Of a stretch of DNA of 64,000 nucleotides, positions 35,357 through 44,115 are shown in pieces; position 1 is the first letter of the stretch; each line of letters opens with the position of its first letter. A program made the position numbers and the translations under genes. Under the pieces are notes generated by a model, which made no database searches, was not told the origin of the DNA, and worked only from the letters and a program-made list of their open reading frames with translations. Location: positions 1 through 64,000 of the forward strand of contig JASHOD010000085.1 of the NCBI GenBank assembly GCA_030041295.1, written 5' to 3'. The DNA comes from Nitrososphaerales archaeon (lineage in GTDB: Archaea; Thermoproteota; Nitrososphaeria; Nitrososphaerales; CADDZS01).

Positions 35357-36031
35357 TCAATTCACAAAATTTACATTTCTTACTTCGGAAGCGGTAGTAG
35401 AATTGTCGCCACTCCCGTCCCACAGTTTGCCGTAACGATCTAGGAAGGTGTTGGTGGACCCGTTCCGTTTCTTCAGGGCCTTTGGCTCGTCCTTGGCGGG
35501 GTAGCCCACGGAGACTTGTAGCTCTGTCCTACAGCCCTCCGGAAGGTCAAGAATCCTCGCAACCGCAGCTTCGGAATAGGACTTGATGAATGACGCGCCA
35601 AGACCCATCGAATACGCCGCGAGCACTACGTTCTCAGCTGCAGCGCCCGCATCATAGCTCGCACAAATCAGCTCCGCCGAGTCTTCTTTTCCCCTGTACG
35701 CCACACGCGTATCGGTGCACACAAAAATCGCAGCCCTCGTGTCGCCAAAATATCCCGGAGAGACCAGTTTAATCATCTTAAGCTGCTTGGGATCCTTTAT
35801 GACGATGACAAACCTGTACGGCGCATTTCCGCCGGTTGGAGCTCGATGGGCCGCATAGGCAAGTTTTTGGAGAATTTTGTCGGGCAGCTCCCTTTGTTCA
35901 AAGTTTCGACAAGCATGTCTCTTTCTAAGCACTTTGAAGAGAGCCTCTTCCTCGACGGATCGGTTTGACTCTGCCTCTCCTCTTCGAACCACCATTGCGG
36001 CTCGTTCTTTTTCTTCTTCTTGTCTTTGCAT
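35357..36031 (-). CDS. Nitroreductase-family FMN protein
   Basis: 224 residues. Typical nitroreductase pattern: RKRHACRNFEQRELPDKILQKLAYAAHRAPTGGNAPYRFVIV near residue 40, and VVLAAYSMGLGASFI with RTELQVSVGYPAKDEP near the end. It binds FMN and reduces nitro, quinone or other electrophiles using NAD(P)H. The first 35 residues are a charged extension not typical of the family; a later start is possible. Confidence 0.85.
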   Translation of the reverse strand: MQRQEEEKERAAMVVRRGEAESNRSVEEEALFKVLRKRHACRNFEQRELPDKILQKLAYAAHRAPTGGNAPYRFVIVIKDPKQLKMIKLVSPGYFGDTRAAIFVCTDTRVAYRGKEDSAELICASYDAGAAAENVVLAAYSMGLGASFIKSYSEAAVARILDLPEGCRTELQVSVGYPAKDEPKALKKRNGSTNTFLDRYGKLWDGSGDNSTTASEVRNVNFVN

Positions 36032-36280
36032 GATATAATTTCAAATGAGGAGCTATCATTTATCAGCTTTCGCTTAACACATTTTTGGAGCTACGGATTA
36101 CTTTTCAACAATTCCTTTTGCTTCAGAAAAGAACCGAAATTGCCTTTCTAAATTAGAAGCTTGCCCACAGCATTTGCCCTAATTCTTGACGCTAGTCCGG
36201 GCAGGTAGGATCGAAGCGGTTCTTTAACTTCTTAGGAAATAGGCAGGAAGATTCTTGTCTTTGCTAGTGTCCCTGATAAT

Positions 36281-37312
36281 TCATCCGCCGATCTGATACA
36301 TAGCCCGAACGTGTTTTAGTTCCGCGGAGGCTTTTATTAATGATTCAACTCCCGGAGGCTTGAGTCTCACAATCTCCTTAAGGAATTGTGCGATCTCGTC
36401 ATCTGCACGGTCGTCCTTTAGAAGGGGCGAGATGTCATATTCCTTGTCTCCAAATAGACACGGGACAAGCTTCCCGTCGGCGGTCAGTCTTAGTCGGTCG
36501 CAATCGGAACAGAACGGACGGGTAATCGAAGCAATTATCCCAAACTCTCCTCCAGCTCCATCTTCGAACCTGTAATTTACCGCCGTGCTCCCTCGCTCCC
36601 TCTCGAGCGGTACTATGCGATATTTCTTCGCTATCCTGGCAAGTATTTCATCACCTGAAACTACTTTTTCCATCTGCCAACTCTTCCTGCCGTCAAAGGG
36701 CATGTATTCGATGAAACGCATGTTGAAGCCTTCGTCGTGCGCAAGAGTTGCAAAATCCAAGATCTCGTCGTCGTTGTATCCCCGCACAATTACAGAGTTG
36801 AGTTTCACATTTACGAAACCTGCGCTTTTGGCCGCCCTAATTCCCTCAAGTACCTTCGCGTGCCCGTTCACCCGGGTCACCTTCTCAAATCTTTCCGGCC
36901 TTAAGCTATGGAGACTAATCGTGACCGACTGTAGTCCCGCATTTTTGAGAGAACGCGCCTTTTCCGCAAGGTAGGTTCCGTTTGTGGTCATGCAGGTGTG
37001 CTTTATCCCGGGCGTAAAAGCTATCTGGGCGACAAGCTTCTCAATGTCTTTTCGAACGAGGGGCTCTCCCCCGGATAATCTTACCCTGTCAACTCCAAAC
37101 TTTGTGGAGCAGACCCTGACAAACCTCGTAATTTCATCAAAGGAAAGGATGCTGTCATTTGGAATCCACGCAGGTGTCTCGGGCATGCAAAAGCTACATC
37201 GAAAATTACATCTGTCAGTCACAGAAATTCGAAGCTTCCTTACTACCCTGCCGTAAAGATCCATCAGCCGCGGCAGGTTTTGCCCTTCCTCCAATCCGCT
37301 GAGCAGAGCCAT
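36281..37312 (-). CDS. moaA: GTP 3',8-cyclase, molybdenum cofactor biosynthesis protein MoaA
   Basis: 343 residues. The radical SAM cluster is C35-x3-C39-x2-C42 (CNFRCSFC), followed by LSGGEPLVRKD; the C-terminal second cluster is FCSDCDRLRLTADGKLVPC. It converts GTP to 3',8-cyclo-7,8-dihydro-GTP, the first step of molybdopterin synthesis. The ATG at 37312 is about 25 bases from TATA TTCTTAAA (37337-37344), so the transcript is leaderless, and the shared operator follows 12 bp further up (37357-37374). moaC, moaE and moaD are not in the window. Confidence 0.95.
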   Translation of the reverse strand: MALLSGLEEGQNLPRLMDLYGRVVRKLRISVTDRCNFRCSFCMPETPAWIPNDSILSFDEITRFVRVCSTKFGVDRVRLSGGEPLVRKDIEKLVAQIAFTPGIKHTCMTTNGTYLAEKARSLKNAGLQSVTISLHSLRPERFEKVTRVNGHAKVLEGIRAAKSAGFVNVKLNSVIVRGYNDDEILDFATLAHDEGFNMRFIEYMPFDGRKSWQMEKVVSGDEILARIAKKYRIVPLERERGSTAVNYRFEDGAGGEFGIIASITRPFCSDCDRLRLTADGKLVPCLFGDKEYDISPLLKDDRADDEIAQFLKEIVRLKPPGVESLIKASAELKHVRAMYQIGG

Positions 37313-37356
37313 CGTGATGTAACATATCGCACTTGGTTCTTAAATGAGCTACGCAT

Positions 37357-37374
37357 ATTCTCAAGTTCGAGAAT
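37357..37374 (-). promoter_or_regulatory. Shared 18-bp operator, moaA promoter
   Basis: ATTCTCAA-GT-TCGAGAAT, 12 bp from TATA TTCTTAAA (37337-37344). Confidence 0.8.
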
Positions 37375-37462
37375 GAAAAATCGCACCCATACACGGTGTA
37401 GATTAGCATGGGCGACTCTAAATGCTATTTAGTCCGCTTACTGGCCAGTTGTTCCTGCTATC

Positions 37463-38177
37463 TTGCCAAACGCAGTAGTGCTTTCGGCCAAACGAAAGGA
37501 TATCTCAAGACTAGTAGTGGTTGTGGGCGATGGTCAGAGAGCGGAACAACTTGCGTCGCTCTTGAAAGAAACAAAGCAGGTTAATTTCGAACCGAGGTCT
37601 TCTCGCGTATACAGGTTATTTTGGGAAAACCAGGATTATGGTCTCAACCCACGGAATCGGGGGCCCTTCGTCCGCGATAGTTTTTGAGGAGTTGTACAGG
37701 CTCGGAGCACGTTCTGTTGTAAGGCTGGGAACCTGCAGAGAGATGACTAAGAAGCTGAACACGGGGGATTTCGTAGTGCCGACCGGAGCCGCTCATTCAA
37801 ACGGCTCTTTGAATACCTATGTCTCCGACCGAATGCTTCCCGCTGTTCCCGATTTTGATTTAACGGCAGCAGTCATCAACGAATGCAGAACTCAAGGAAT
37901 AATGTTCCACACCGGGCTAGTCTTTTCTAGCGACGCATTTTACAACGAGGACCGAAATTTCCTCAAGAACTGGGCGAAGAGAGGCGTCGTTGCAGTTGAC
38001 ATGGAATGCGCTACGCTCTTCACTCTCAGATTGCTCCGCGGATTTCGGACGGCCGCACTTTTGATGGTATGCGATAGTTTCGCGAAGAAAACAAAGGAAT
38101 TTGGGACTGCGGATATGCTAGAAAAGGAGACCGAAAACGCGGCCTCGATTGTATTCAATTCTCTGTCCGGAAAATGA
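37463..38177 (+). pseudogene. Purine/uridine phosphorylase-like gene with a 1-base frameshift
   Basis: The first 48 codons (MPNAVVLSAKRKDISRLVVVVGD...) read as the N-terminus of the PNP/UDP family. The family continuation YTGYFGKTRIMVSTHGIGGP and the rest (GTCREMTKKLNTGDFVVPTGA, VVAVDMECATLFTL) is in the frame one base later. The shift lies at about 37607 (CGC-G-TAT); removing one base restores a full protein of about 237 residues with the active-site DMEC motif. No other damage is seen, so this is either a recent mutation or a sequencing error. Nucleoside salvage would be the normal role. Confidence 0.85.
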
Positions 38178-38200
38178 TGCTTGAGAACCGGAATTAAATT

Positions 38201-38719
38201 CTATTTTGAGAATCGATCGTCAGCAACGGTGTGGTTGAGCTTCTGAAGCTTTCCCGCATACCAGCCAATTTTCTCCGTGCTCCTTGAATCAAATTGCGGA
38301 ACGTAGGGTTTGATATCCAAGAGCGGCGTTCCATCGATGACGTCGATATCGGCAACTCGTATTTTTCCACCTCTAACTCCGAACTGGCGGACGATAGAGA
38401 TTCCTAGAAGGCTAGGTCGGGCAGGAGAGCGAGTCGCAAAAACTCCGTGATCTTTTGAACCGTCTAGGTAAGGTCTGACTAACAAGGATTTGGATTTTCG
38501 AGCTTTGTGAAAGCGGTATATCAGAATCAAATGAGAAAATTCAGACAGTCCGTCTAACCCACGAATATAGCTGGGGAAGATCTCAATCATCCCCCTCGTG
38601 TGTTTTGCCGATACCGATTGAATCGGGGCTCCTTCCGCTTTTTTGAAGGGCGAATGAATTACTCCAATTGGCTCAACTGAAATCGGTCGAAGCTTATGCC
38701 TGAGCTCTTTTCCAGGCAA
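38201..38719 (-). CDS. TrmO/TsaA-family tRNA methyltransferase-like protein
   Basis: 172 residues of the UPF0066/YaeB family: EPIGVIHSPFKKAEGAPIQS at the start, IEIFPSYIRGLDGLSEFSHLILIYRFHKA, then GVFATRSPARPSLLGISIVRQ and DVIDGTPLLDIKPYVPQFDS. The bacterial enzyme N6-methylates t6A37 of tRNA using SAM; archaeal members may act likewise. The start overlaps the end of the Mrp gene by 26 bases, so they are co-transcribed. Confidence 0.85.
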   Translation of the reverse strand: MPGKELRHKLRPISVEPIGVIHSPFKKAEGAPIQSVSAKHTRGMIEIFPSYIRGLDGLSEFSHLILIYRFHKARKSKSLLVRPYLDGSKDHGVFATRSPARPSLLGISIVRQFGVRGGKIRVADIDVIDGTPLLDIKPYVPQFDSRSTEKIGWYAGKLQKLNHTVADDRFSK

Positions 38720-39851
38720 TCGGCTCTACCTTCATAGAGGTTAGCTGAATGGTCTTGCTCTTTATTTTGGCCGTGATCTCCTGCATCTCCGCACTCGCGT
38801 ATTCTTCTAATCTGCCCGAATCGGCTAGACGATTGACGTGTAAATCGAAGGGTAATTTTCCAAGGAAATCTACGCCTAGTCTATTTGCTTCGCTCTCGAT
38901 ACCTGATTCTTCAAACATTTTGATCCTGACCGAGCAATGAGGGCAGACCATGTAACTCATGTTCTCAATTATTCCCGCCAGAGGCACGTGGAGTTGACGA
39001 GCCATATTTATCGACTTTTTAACTATGAGCATTGCGAGATCCTGAGGAGTGGAAACGATCACTACAGCGTCAAGTGGCAGAGCTTGCATCGCCGTGAGAG
39101 GCGCGTCTCCCGTTCCAGGAGGGAGATCTATTAGCAGAAAGTTCAGCTCGCCCCAGTTTACTTCCATGAATAATTGTCGAATCACTTGATCCACGACGGG
39201 TCCACGCCAAATTACTGGAGCATCTGGCGAACTTAGGAGCAAGTTCATCGACATTACCTTGATTCCTGTCGCTGTCGAAACGGGTATCGCACCATTTGCG
39301 TCTACCTGTGGCTTTGTCGAGAGCCCGAATACCTTGGCAATACTTGGACCCGTGAGATCTGCATCCAAGATCCCCACTTCAAACCCTTGTCTTCGAAGCT
39401 CTACTGCAATCGCAGAGGTGACATAAGACTTGCCAACCCCGCCTTTGCCAGACATTATCGCTATGACATTTTGGATACCCCTGTGCGGGAGTTTCTCAAA
39501 TCCTGTTTTGTTTGCAGGAGGAGCGGCAGCAAAAGGATCTGTTTTGGTCTCTGATCTTAGTTTTCTCATCTTGACCATGAGTTCATTCAGTTCTTCGCGG
39601 CTCATGTTTGTCATTTGAACCTCAACATTCGAGACGCCCGGTTGACGGGAAAGGATTCTCTTCACATCATTCTCGATTGAATTCGATAGAGGACAACCGC
39701 TGACCGTCAGCGCAATAGTAACAAAAGCAGTACCCTCTTTAATTTCGAGACTCTTGATCATTCCAAGATCAACAATATTAATACCTAGTTCGGGGTCAAT
39801 TACCGTCCTGAGCTTATCCACAAGTTCTTGTTTGGTCGACATGTTTTGCAC
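38694..39851 (-). CDS. Mrp/Nbp35-family iron-sulfur cluster carrier ATPase with MIP18 domain
   Basis: 385 residues. The N-terminal DUF59/MIP18 domain (VIDPELGINIVDLGMIKSLEI, TVSGCPLSNSIENDV) is followed by a P-loop ATPase (SGKGGVGKS, DADLTGPSI, DLPPGTGD) with a CPHC near the C-terminus for cluster binding. It delivers Fe-S clusters to client proteins, relevant to the many FeS and radical SAM enzymes nearby. TATA ATATATAA (39877-39884) gives a leaderless transcript, and a partly degenerate copy of the shared operator lies 12 bp above. Confidence 0.92.
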   Translation of the reverse strand: MQNMSTKQELVDKLRTVIDPELGINIVDLGMIKSLEIKEGTAFVTIALTVSGCPLSNSIENDVKRILSRQPGVSNVEVQMTNMSREELNELMVKMRKLRSETKTDPFAAAPPANKTGFEKLPHRGIQNVIAIMSGKGGVGKSYVTSAIAVELRRQGFEVGILDADLTGPSIAKVFGLSTKPQVDANGAIPVSTATGIKVMSMNLLLSSPDAPVIWRGPVVDQVIRQLFMEVNWGELNFLLIDLPPGTGDAPLTAMQALPLDAVVIVSTPQDLAMLIVKKSINMARQLHVPLAGIIENMSYMVCPHCSVRIKMFEESGIESEANRLGVDFLGKLPFDLHVNRLADSGRLEEYASAEMQEITAKIKSKTIQLTSMKVEPIAWKRAQA

Positions 39852-39896
39852 AATAAGAAATTAATTGACCTCGCCCATATATAATGGGGTAAGACG

Positions 39897-39914
39897 ATTA
39901 CCACAATTGAGAAT
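39897..39914 (-). promoter_or_regulatory. Candidate shared operator (one half degenerate), mrp promoter
   Basis: ATTACCAC-AA-TTGAGAAT. The right half is perfect, the left half weak. Exactly 12 bp from TATA ATATATAA, as at the other sites. Confidence 0.55.
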
Positions 39915-39952
39915 GGATAAGGAAGGAGATGGGAGAGCGAAAGGAGGCTGCT

Positions 39953-40489
39953 CTAGCTTTTACTTATCATCTCGAGAGCTTTTTCGATGTCCCTCGGCAG
40001 GGAAAGCACGGGAATGCCCTTGACCCTAGCCCTTGTAAATTTGCTAGCAAATTTCCCTGTTATGAAAATAACATTCCCTCTATGCAGATCAAGAAGGTCA
40101 AGTGCCTGGCGTTCACTCCTTGCGCAGATAATTTGCTTAACCGTCGGAAGAGATTCGAATTTTTTATGCAGGCCTTCAACAAGCAAGTAATCCACTTTGG
40201 TCTTCTTGAAGACCTCGATTATCTCCTTTGCACGAATCTTTGAAGTATCACGTTCCTTCCTGATGATGTCTATCTCCTTCGGAGCAAAAGCAAGAATCAC
40301 TGAAGCTCCCGCGCGGGCATGAAGCCAAGTGTCCTTGCCCCTTGAGTCATCTATGGAAAAATTGCGCTCGTGAATCCTCTTGATGGTACCAATCTTGCCA
40401 AGATTTGCTCTCGTTATTCCTCGCGCGAGTGTAGTCAATGCGGTCGTTTTTCCTCCGCCGCTGAGACCTACGAACAAAATTATCTTCAT
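39953..40489 (-). CDS. mobB: Molybdopterin-guanine dinucleotide biosynthesis adaptor MobB
   Basis: 178 residues. P-loop GLSGGGKTT at the N-terminus and the MobB signature SRGKDTWLHARAGASVILA, followed by KTKVDYLLVEGLHKKFESLP. It binds GTP and assists MobA in attaching GMP to molybdopterin. It lies 23 bases after moeA on the same strand. TGG-free spacing and absence of a TATA element suggest it belongs to the moeA transcript. Confidence 0.88.
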   Translation of the reverse strand: MKIILFVGLSGGGKTTALTTLARGITRANLGKIGTIKRIHERNFSIDDSRGKDTWLHARAGASVILAFAPKEIDIIRKERDTSKIRAKEIIEVFKKTKVDYLLVEGLHKKFESLPTVKQIICARSERQALDLLDLHRGNVIFITGKFASKFTRARVKGIPVLSLPRDIEKALEMISKS

Positions 40490-40512
40490 TGTAAGAAGCG
40501 CGGCCCCTCTTA

Positions 40513-41829
40513 CTACGAGGTTCGAAGGACCGGACCGTCGAAAAGCCGGACATTTACGGCCTGGTTTCTCTTTATGGTTTCATGCGGAGCTAGCTCAATA
40601 AACCCGTCCGCCTTTGAAAGATTGGACAAGAGATTAGATCCCCAGTCAAGAGCGACTGCCCCTAATTTGCCACTCGTTCCAAGGGGTTCCAACCTAATCA
40701 GGGAAAGCGCCTCGATTGCGCGGTTGTTTGTAATCTCGTTTGTTGCACTTACGCTCAAAGTAAAGAGGCGCGAATCAAGTGGAAGTCCGGAGAGCAGATT
40801 CAACACGGGAAGAGTGATCGTAAAGAAAGTCAGAACAGCTGAAACCGCATGGCCTGGTACTATGATTACGGGCTTGTTCTTCACTCTAACAATTCCCGAA
40901 GGCCTGATTGGCACTAGCCGTGCTCCGTGAAATAATGTTTTAGATTCTCTTACAGAAGTTACAGCGTCCAGAACATTGTCGTGACGTCCAACAGAGCTTC
41001 CGGAGATGGTCAAAATCACATCACATTTGAGCAATCCACTGAGGATAGTTCTTCGAATGGCAGTTATCTCGTCGCCGCATGTCCCGAGCGAAATCGCTTC
41101 AGAGTCAAAATGTTCCACGTATCCTTCGAGGAGGTTTAGGTAATTGTTGACTGTGCGGCCATCTCTTGTATTGTGCTTCGAGTCAGGATCGAACGCCTTC
41201 AGTTCGTCGCCAATAGACAATAGCCCAACTCTAGGCCTTTTGAAAACCTTGATCCGAGTTCTTCCAGTACCTATGAGCAAAGCAACGTCGACCGGGTCTA
41301 GAATTTGCCCCTTCCTGACAACAGTCTGACCATTTCGAACATCTTCCCCCCTCATGGCGATGTTCTTCCCCTTCTCGATTACGTGCCTGACCACGATTAT
41401 ATCATTTCGCGAAAGAGCTTCCTCAACGCGTACTACTGTGTCAGTTCCTCGGGGAAGGGGCGCGCCAGTCGCAACATAATACGTTTCGCCTTTTCCGAGG
41501 ATTGGAGTCTTCTTGCTGAAGTAATTTGGGTACAAGCTTCCCTTTACAAAAAGTGAACTTGGCTGCGCAGGCGAGGCGGATTTGATATCTTCGTTTTTTA
41601 AGGCATAACCGTCCATGGCGGATGTCGTTCTAGCGGGGATTTCCACTCTCGACACAATACTTTCCGCCGAGACTCTTCCTCTTGTGAGGTCGACTCGGAC
41701 CCATTCTGTTTTCGGAAGGCCCGAACCAAGACTCGACGAGATCTTCGACAGGATTTGATCGTACTGCGTGAGCTTCAGATATCTTCTTGAATCGTCCCAT
41801 CGCATTCTTTTTTCTTCATTCACAGACAA
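40513..41829 (-). CDS. moeA: Molybdopterin molybdenumtransferase MoeA
   Basis: 438 residues. MoeA domains in order: N-terminal SRVEIPARTTSAMDGYALKNED, VATGAPLPRGTDTVVRVEE, the MoCF-binding segment ILTISGSSVGRHDNVLDAV (TGG is TIS-GSS here) and GIVRVKNKPVIIVPGHAVSAVLTF, and a C-terminal beta barrel. It inserts molybdate into adenylylated molybdopterin. It follows the ferredoxin gene by 53 bases, so it may be part of the torD-ferredoxin-moeA-mobB transcript. The changed GGVS motif is the only oddity. Confidence 0.92.
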   Translation of the reverse strand: MSVNEEKRMRWDDSRRYLKLTQYDQILSKISSSLGSGLPKTEWVRVDLTRGRVSAESIVSRVEIPARTTSAMDGYALKNEDIKSASPAQPSSLFVKGSLYPNYFSKKTPILGKGETYYVATGAPLPRGTDTVVRVEEALSRNDIIVVRHVIEKGKNIAMRGEDVRNGQTVVRKGQILDPVDVALLIGTGRTRIKVFKRPRVGLLSIGDELKAFDPDSKHNTRDGRTVNNYLNLLEGYVEHFDSEAISLGTCGDEITAIRRTILSGLLKCDVILTISGSSVGRHDNVLDAVTSVRESKTLFHGARLVPIRPSGIVRVKNKPVIIVPGHAVSAVLTFFTITLPVLNLLSGLPLDSRLFTLSVSATNEITNNRAIEALSLIRLEPLGTSGKLGAVALDWGSNLLSNLSKADGFIELAPHETIKRNQAVNVRLFDGPVLRTS

Positions 41830-41882
41830 GCGCGACTACTACCACTTTTTTTCAAATAATTAAGAGGCTAGTTTACCTGCTA

Positions 41883-43301
41883 TCAGTTCCCCAATAGTTT
41901 TTCCATCGCGATATGCTGTTTACACATGTCACAGTACTTCATCATTGGATCGTTCATTTTGAGTAATGAGGCAATTCTCTTTAGGTACCTGACGCTACCT
42001 ATCGGCCTCCCGCACCTTGCGCAGTTGACAATCCTGTCCTGGAACACTACCCTATTATGAACTTGCCCAAAGTTCTCCGGGGATGATATGCTAATTGAAT
42101 GCTCTGGACATATTAGCGCGCAGTATCCGCAACCCGTGCACTTTGAAGAATCAAATTCCAGCAATCCGGATTTGATGCGCAAAGCCGAGTGAGGGCAATA
42201 CTTTGAGCAGACGTCGCATAACGTACAACTGTCTGAAATTTTGAGGTTAGTTAATCCAAGTCCATCGGCGATTACACTTTCTTCCGACCCGAGGCCCGCG
42301 AGTCCCTGCAAATAATTGTTCCAGGAATTATCTCCAGGTATAAAGGATGTGTCTGCCTTGTTACGAAGTTGGAGATTAATCTTCCCGATCTCCTCGTTTC
42401 CTTCAGCCCCTTCCAGAAATTTGAAAACCACGCCTTGGTGCTCGTCGCTTTTAGTCCGTGCCTGGAATTGCGCTAGCGACTCCACAGCTTCTTGCGCATT
42501 CTCCTTTCCCGCGCATCTGCCGTCCGCACAGTAAATAATTATCCTGTCGATCCCTGAGCTCGCCGCCATCATTAGCTGCCGAGGACCGACAGTCCCGACA
42601 TCTTTGACCTTTTCGATGAACATCCACGGTCCTGGCGACACTGACTCTAAGTTGCAAGTTAGGACTAGCGTCTTAGGAACATTTGGGCTCGAAACCGTGA
42701 TTCCGTGTACAAGGCCGAGGAAGCGGGATTCCGAAAAAGTGGGGAGTTGAATCGCGGAGACAGGGCAGACGGCTGCGCATATCCCGACGCGGTTGCAGTC
42801 TTGATCCTTTAGAATTAATGTGCCGTTCAGAGTGGTGAGAGCCCTCGTAGGGCAAGCTTGTATGCATTTAGAGCACCCGTACCTTGATTCGCAAATGGAA
42901 TTGTAGATAGACGGGGCATCTGAGTAGGTTGGGAATACTCCTCTTCTCCTTAGACCGGAGAACAAATCGCGTCTTGAAAGGCCGGTGTCCTTTGCAACGG
43001 CTTGAGACATTACCTTTCTTTTGATCGAGTCCGAAGATAACATTCTCCCTATTTTTGCATTCGCTTGAAAAAGAGCTTGATTCAGACTCAAGTCCTTCGT
43101 GGCTACGCTATCGGTAATGAGCAGTGGGTCATCGAACCGGGTTCGCGAGTTTCCGATTGTCAGCAGCCCTTCTGTACCTTCTGGAAGTTCCTCAGCCGAG
43201 CTTGAAACGACGATAACTTGGGGCCAGGTTTTCGTAATCTCGTAGATTATTTCCATTCGAAAGGGAAGAGCCTGATCCACGTCTACACAAGTCTTGATCA
43301 A
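41883..43301 (-). CDS. Multi-cluster 4Fe-4S ferredoxin protein with hydrogenase-delta-like domain
   Basis: 472 residues. Two pairs of ferredoxin motifs: CESRYGCSKCIQACP plus CNRVGICAAVCP near 135-180, and CTLCDVCSKYCP plus CTGCGYCALICP near 355-410. A domain between (LVLTCNLES, DRIIIYCADGRCAGKENA) resembles the MvhD/FrhD-type delta fold. The C-terminus has CARCGRP and CDMCKQH. Its start overlaps the stop of the torD gene by 4 bases (ATGA). It probably passes electrons between a cytoplasmic donor and the molybdoenzyme system, or acts in its maturation; neither is proved. Confidence 0.82.
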   Translation of the reverse strand: MIKTCVDVDQALPFRMEIIYEITKTWPQVIVVSSSAEELPEGTEGLLTIGNSRTRFDDPLLITDSVATKDLSLNQALFQANAKIGRMLSSDSIKRKVMSQAVAKDTGLSRRDLFSGLRRRGVFPTYSDAPSIYNSICESRYGCSKCIQACPTRALTTLNGTLILKDQDCNRVGICAAVCPVSAIQLPTFSESRFLGLVHGITVSSPNVPKTLVLTCNLESVSPGPWMFIEKVKDVGTVGPRQLMMAASSGIDRIIIYCADGRCAGKENAQEAVESLAQFQARTKSDEHQGVVFKFLEGAEGNEEIGKINLQLRNKADTSFIPGDNSWNNYLQGLAGLGSEESVIADGLGLTNLKISDSCTLCDVCSKYCPHSALRIKSGLLEFDSSKCTGCGYCALICPEHSISISSPENFGQVHNRVVFQDRIVNCARCGRPIGSVRYLKRIASLLKMNDPMMKYCDMCKQHIAMEKLLGN

Positions 43302-43939
43302 GACTGTGGCCTCTCCTGTTCGAAATATTCCTTGAAGAATTCACCTTCATCTTGAATCCAGTCCTTTAGAAAAATCGCCGCAACCTTGTAAAAGTTGGAT
43401 CTTGAATTGCTCAAGACAGCTTGCGAGAATTGGGGGATCCATGGTTCGAGATGAATACGCCAAAATTCAGCTTGCCTACCTCTCCAAATTGTAACATCTT
43501 CATGTCTACTGAGAACGTCAGCTTCCTTGGCGCAGAGATATGACATGAATTCCATCTCCACCGAAACGTGATCCGGGAGATCGGGAAAGTTCTGCGAAAT
43601 TTGCAAGCCGGCTTCACCGTATCGCTTCTTTATGTCGAGAACGCTAGGGCCCATGAGCATTCCAAGATCAGATGGAGCTCGATCCCTCCTGTAAACGGAT
43701 TCGTAAGGAGGGCAAGGCAGTGCATTCGGGCCTACGAAGAGCCGGTTGTATTCAAGTCGGATCTCCACCAAGTTGAGCTCGCCTTCGGTTTCATTCTGAT
43801 CCGAACTCCATTTTGAAATTGCGTTATTCCAAATCTCTTCCAAAAGCCCCACCTGCGGCGGATAGAAAGCTGCGGCGAGGATTTTATACAGACCGGATCT
43901 TTGCAGCGCAGTTGACGATTCAGGAGAATCCTGTTGCAT
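43298..43939 (-). CDS. TorD/DmsD-family molybdoenzyme chaperone
   Basis: 213 residues. TorD-family pattern: LYKILAAAFYPP at the N-terminus, EYNRLFVGPNALPCPPYESVYRR and FPDLPDHVSVEMEFMSYLCAKEADVL. Such proteins bind the Tat signal of a molybdoenzyme, hold it for cofactor insertion and release it to the Tat translocon. The ATG at 43939 is chosen because AAGGAGG lies just upstream; the frame continues to a TTG at 43984. The client is most likely the oxidoreductase at 48754. Confidence 0.88.
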   Translation of the reverse strand: MQQDSPESSTALQRSGLYKILAAAFYPPQVGLLEEIWNNAISKWSSDQNETEGELNLVEIRLEYNRLFVGPNALPCPPYESVYRRDRAPSDLGMLMGPSVLDIKKRYGEAGLQISQNFPDLPDHVSVEMEFMSYLCAKEADVLSRHEDVTIWRGRQAEFWRIHLEPWIPQFSQAVLSNSRSNFYKVAAIFLKDWIQDEGEFFKEYFEQERPQS

Positions 43940-44034
43940 TCTTCCCTCCTTAAGCTCTTGAGCGTAACTCGTATCCGAGTGCAAAATATACCAATAACAA
44001 AATAACGCGTCAGGACTATTTAGAGAGAGAGGCG

Positions 44035-44052
44035 ATTCTCAGCGTTGAGAAT
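44035..44052 (-). promoter_or_regulatory. Shared 18-bp operator, torD promoter
   Basis: ATTCTCAG-CG-TTGAGAAT, with TATA ACTATTTA 12 bp away (44015-44022). Confidence 0.85.
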
Positions 44053-44115
44053 TCTAGAGTGTTTAGGACACGAGGGAAAAAGGTCTGTCGCAAAAAGAGT
44101 GTAAGCTACACAGAG

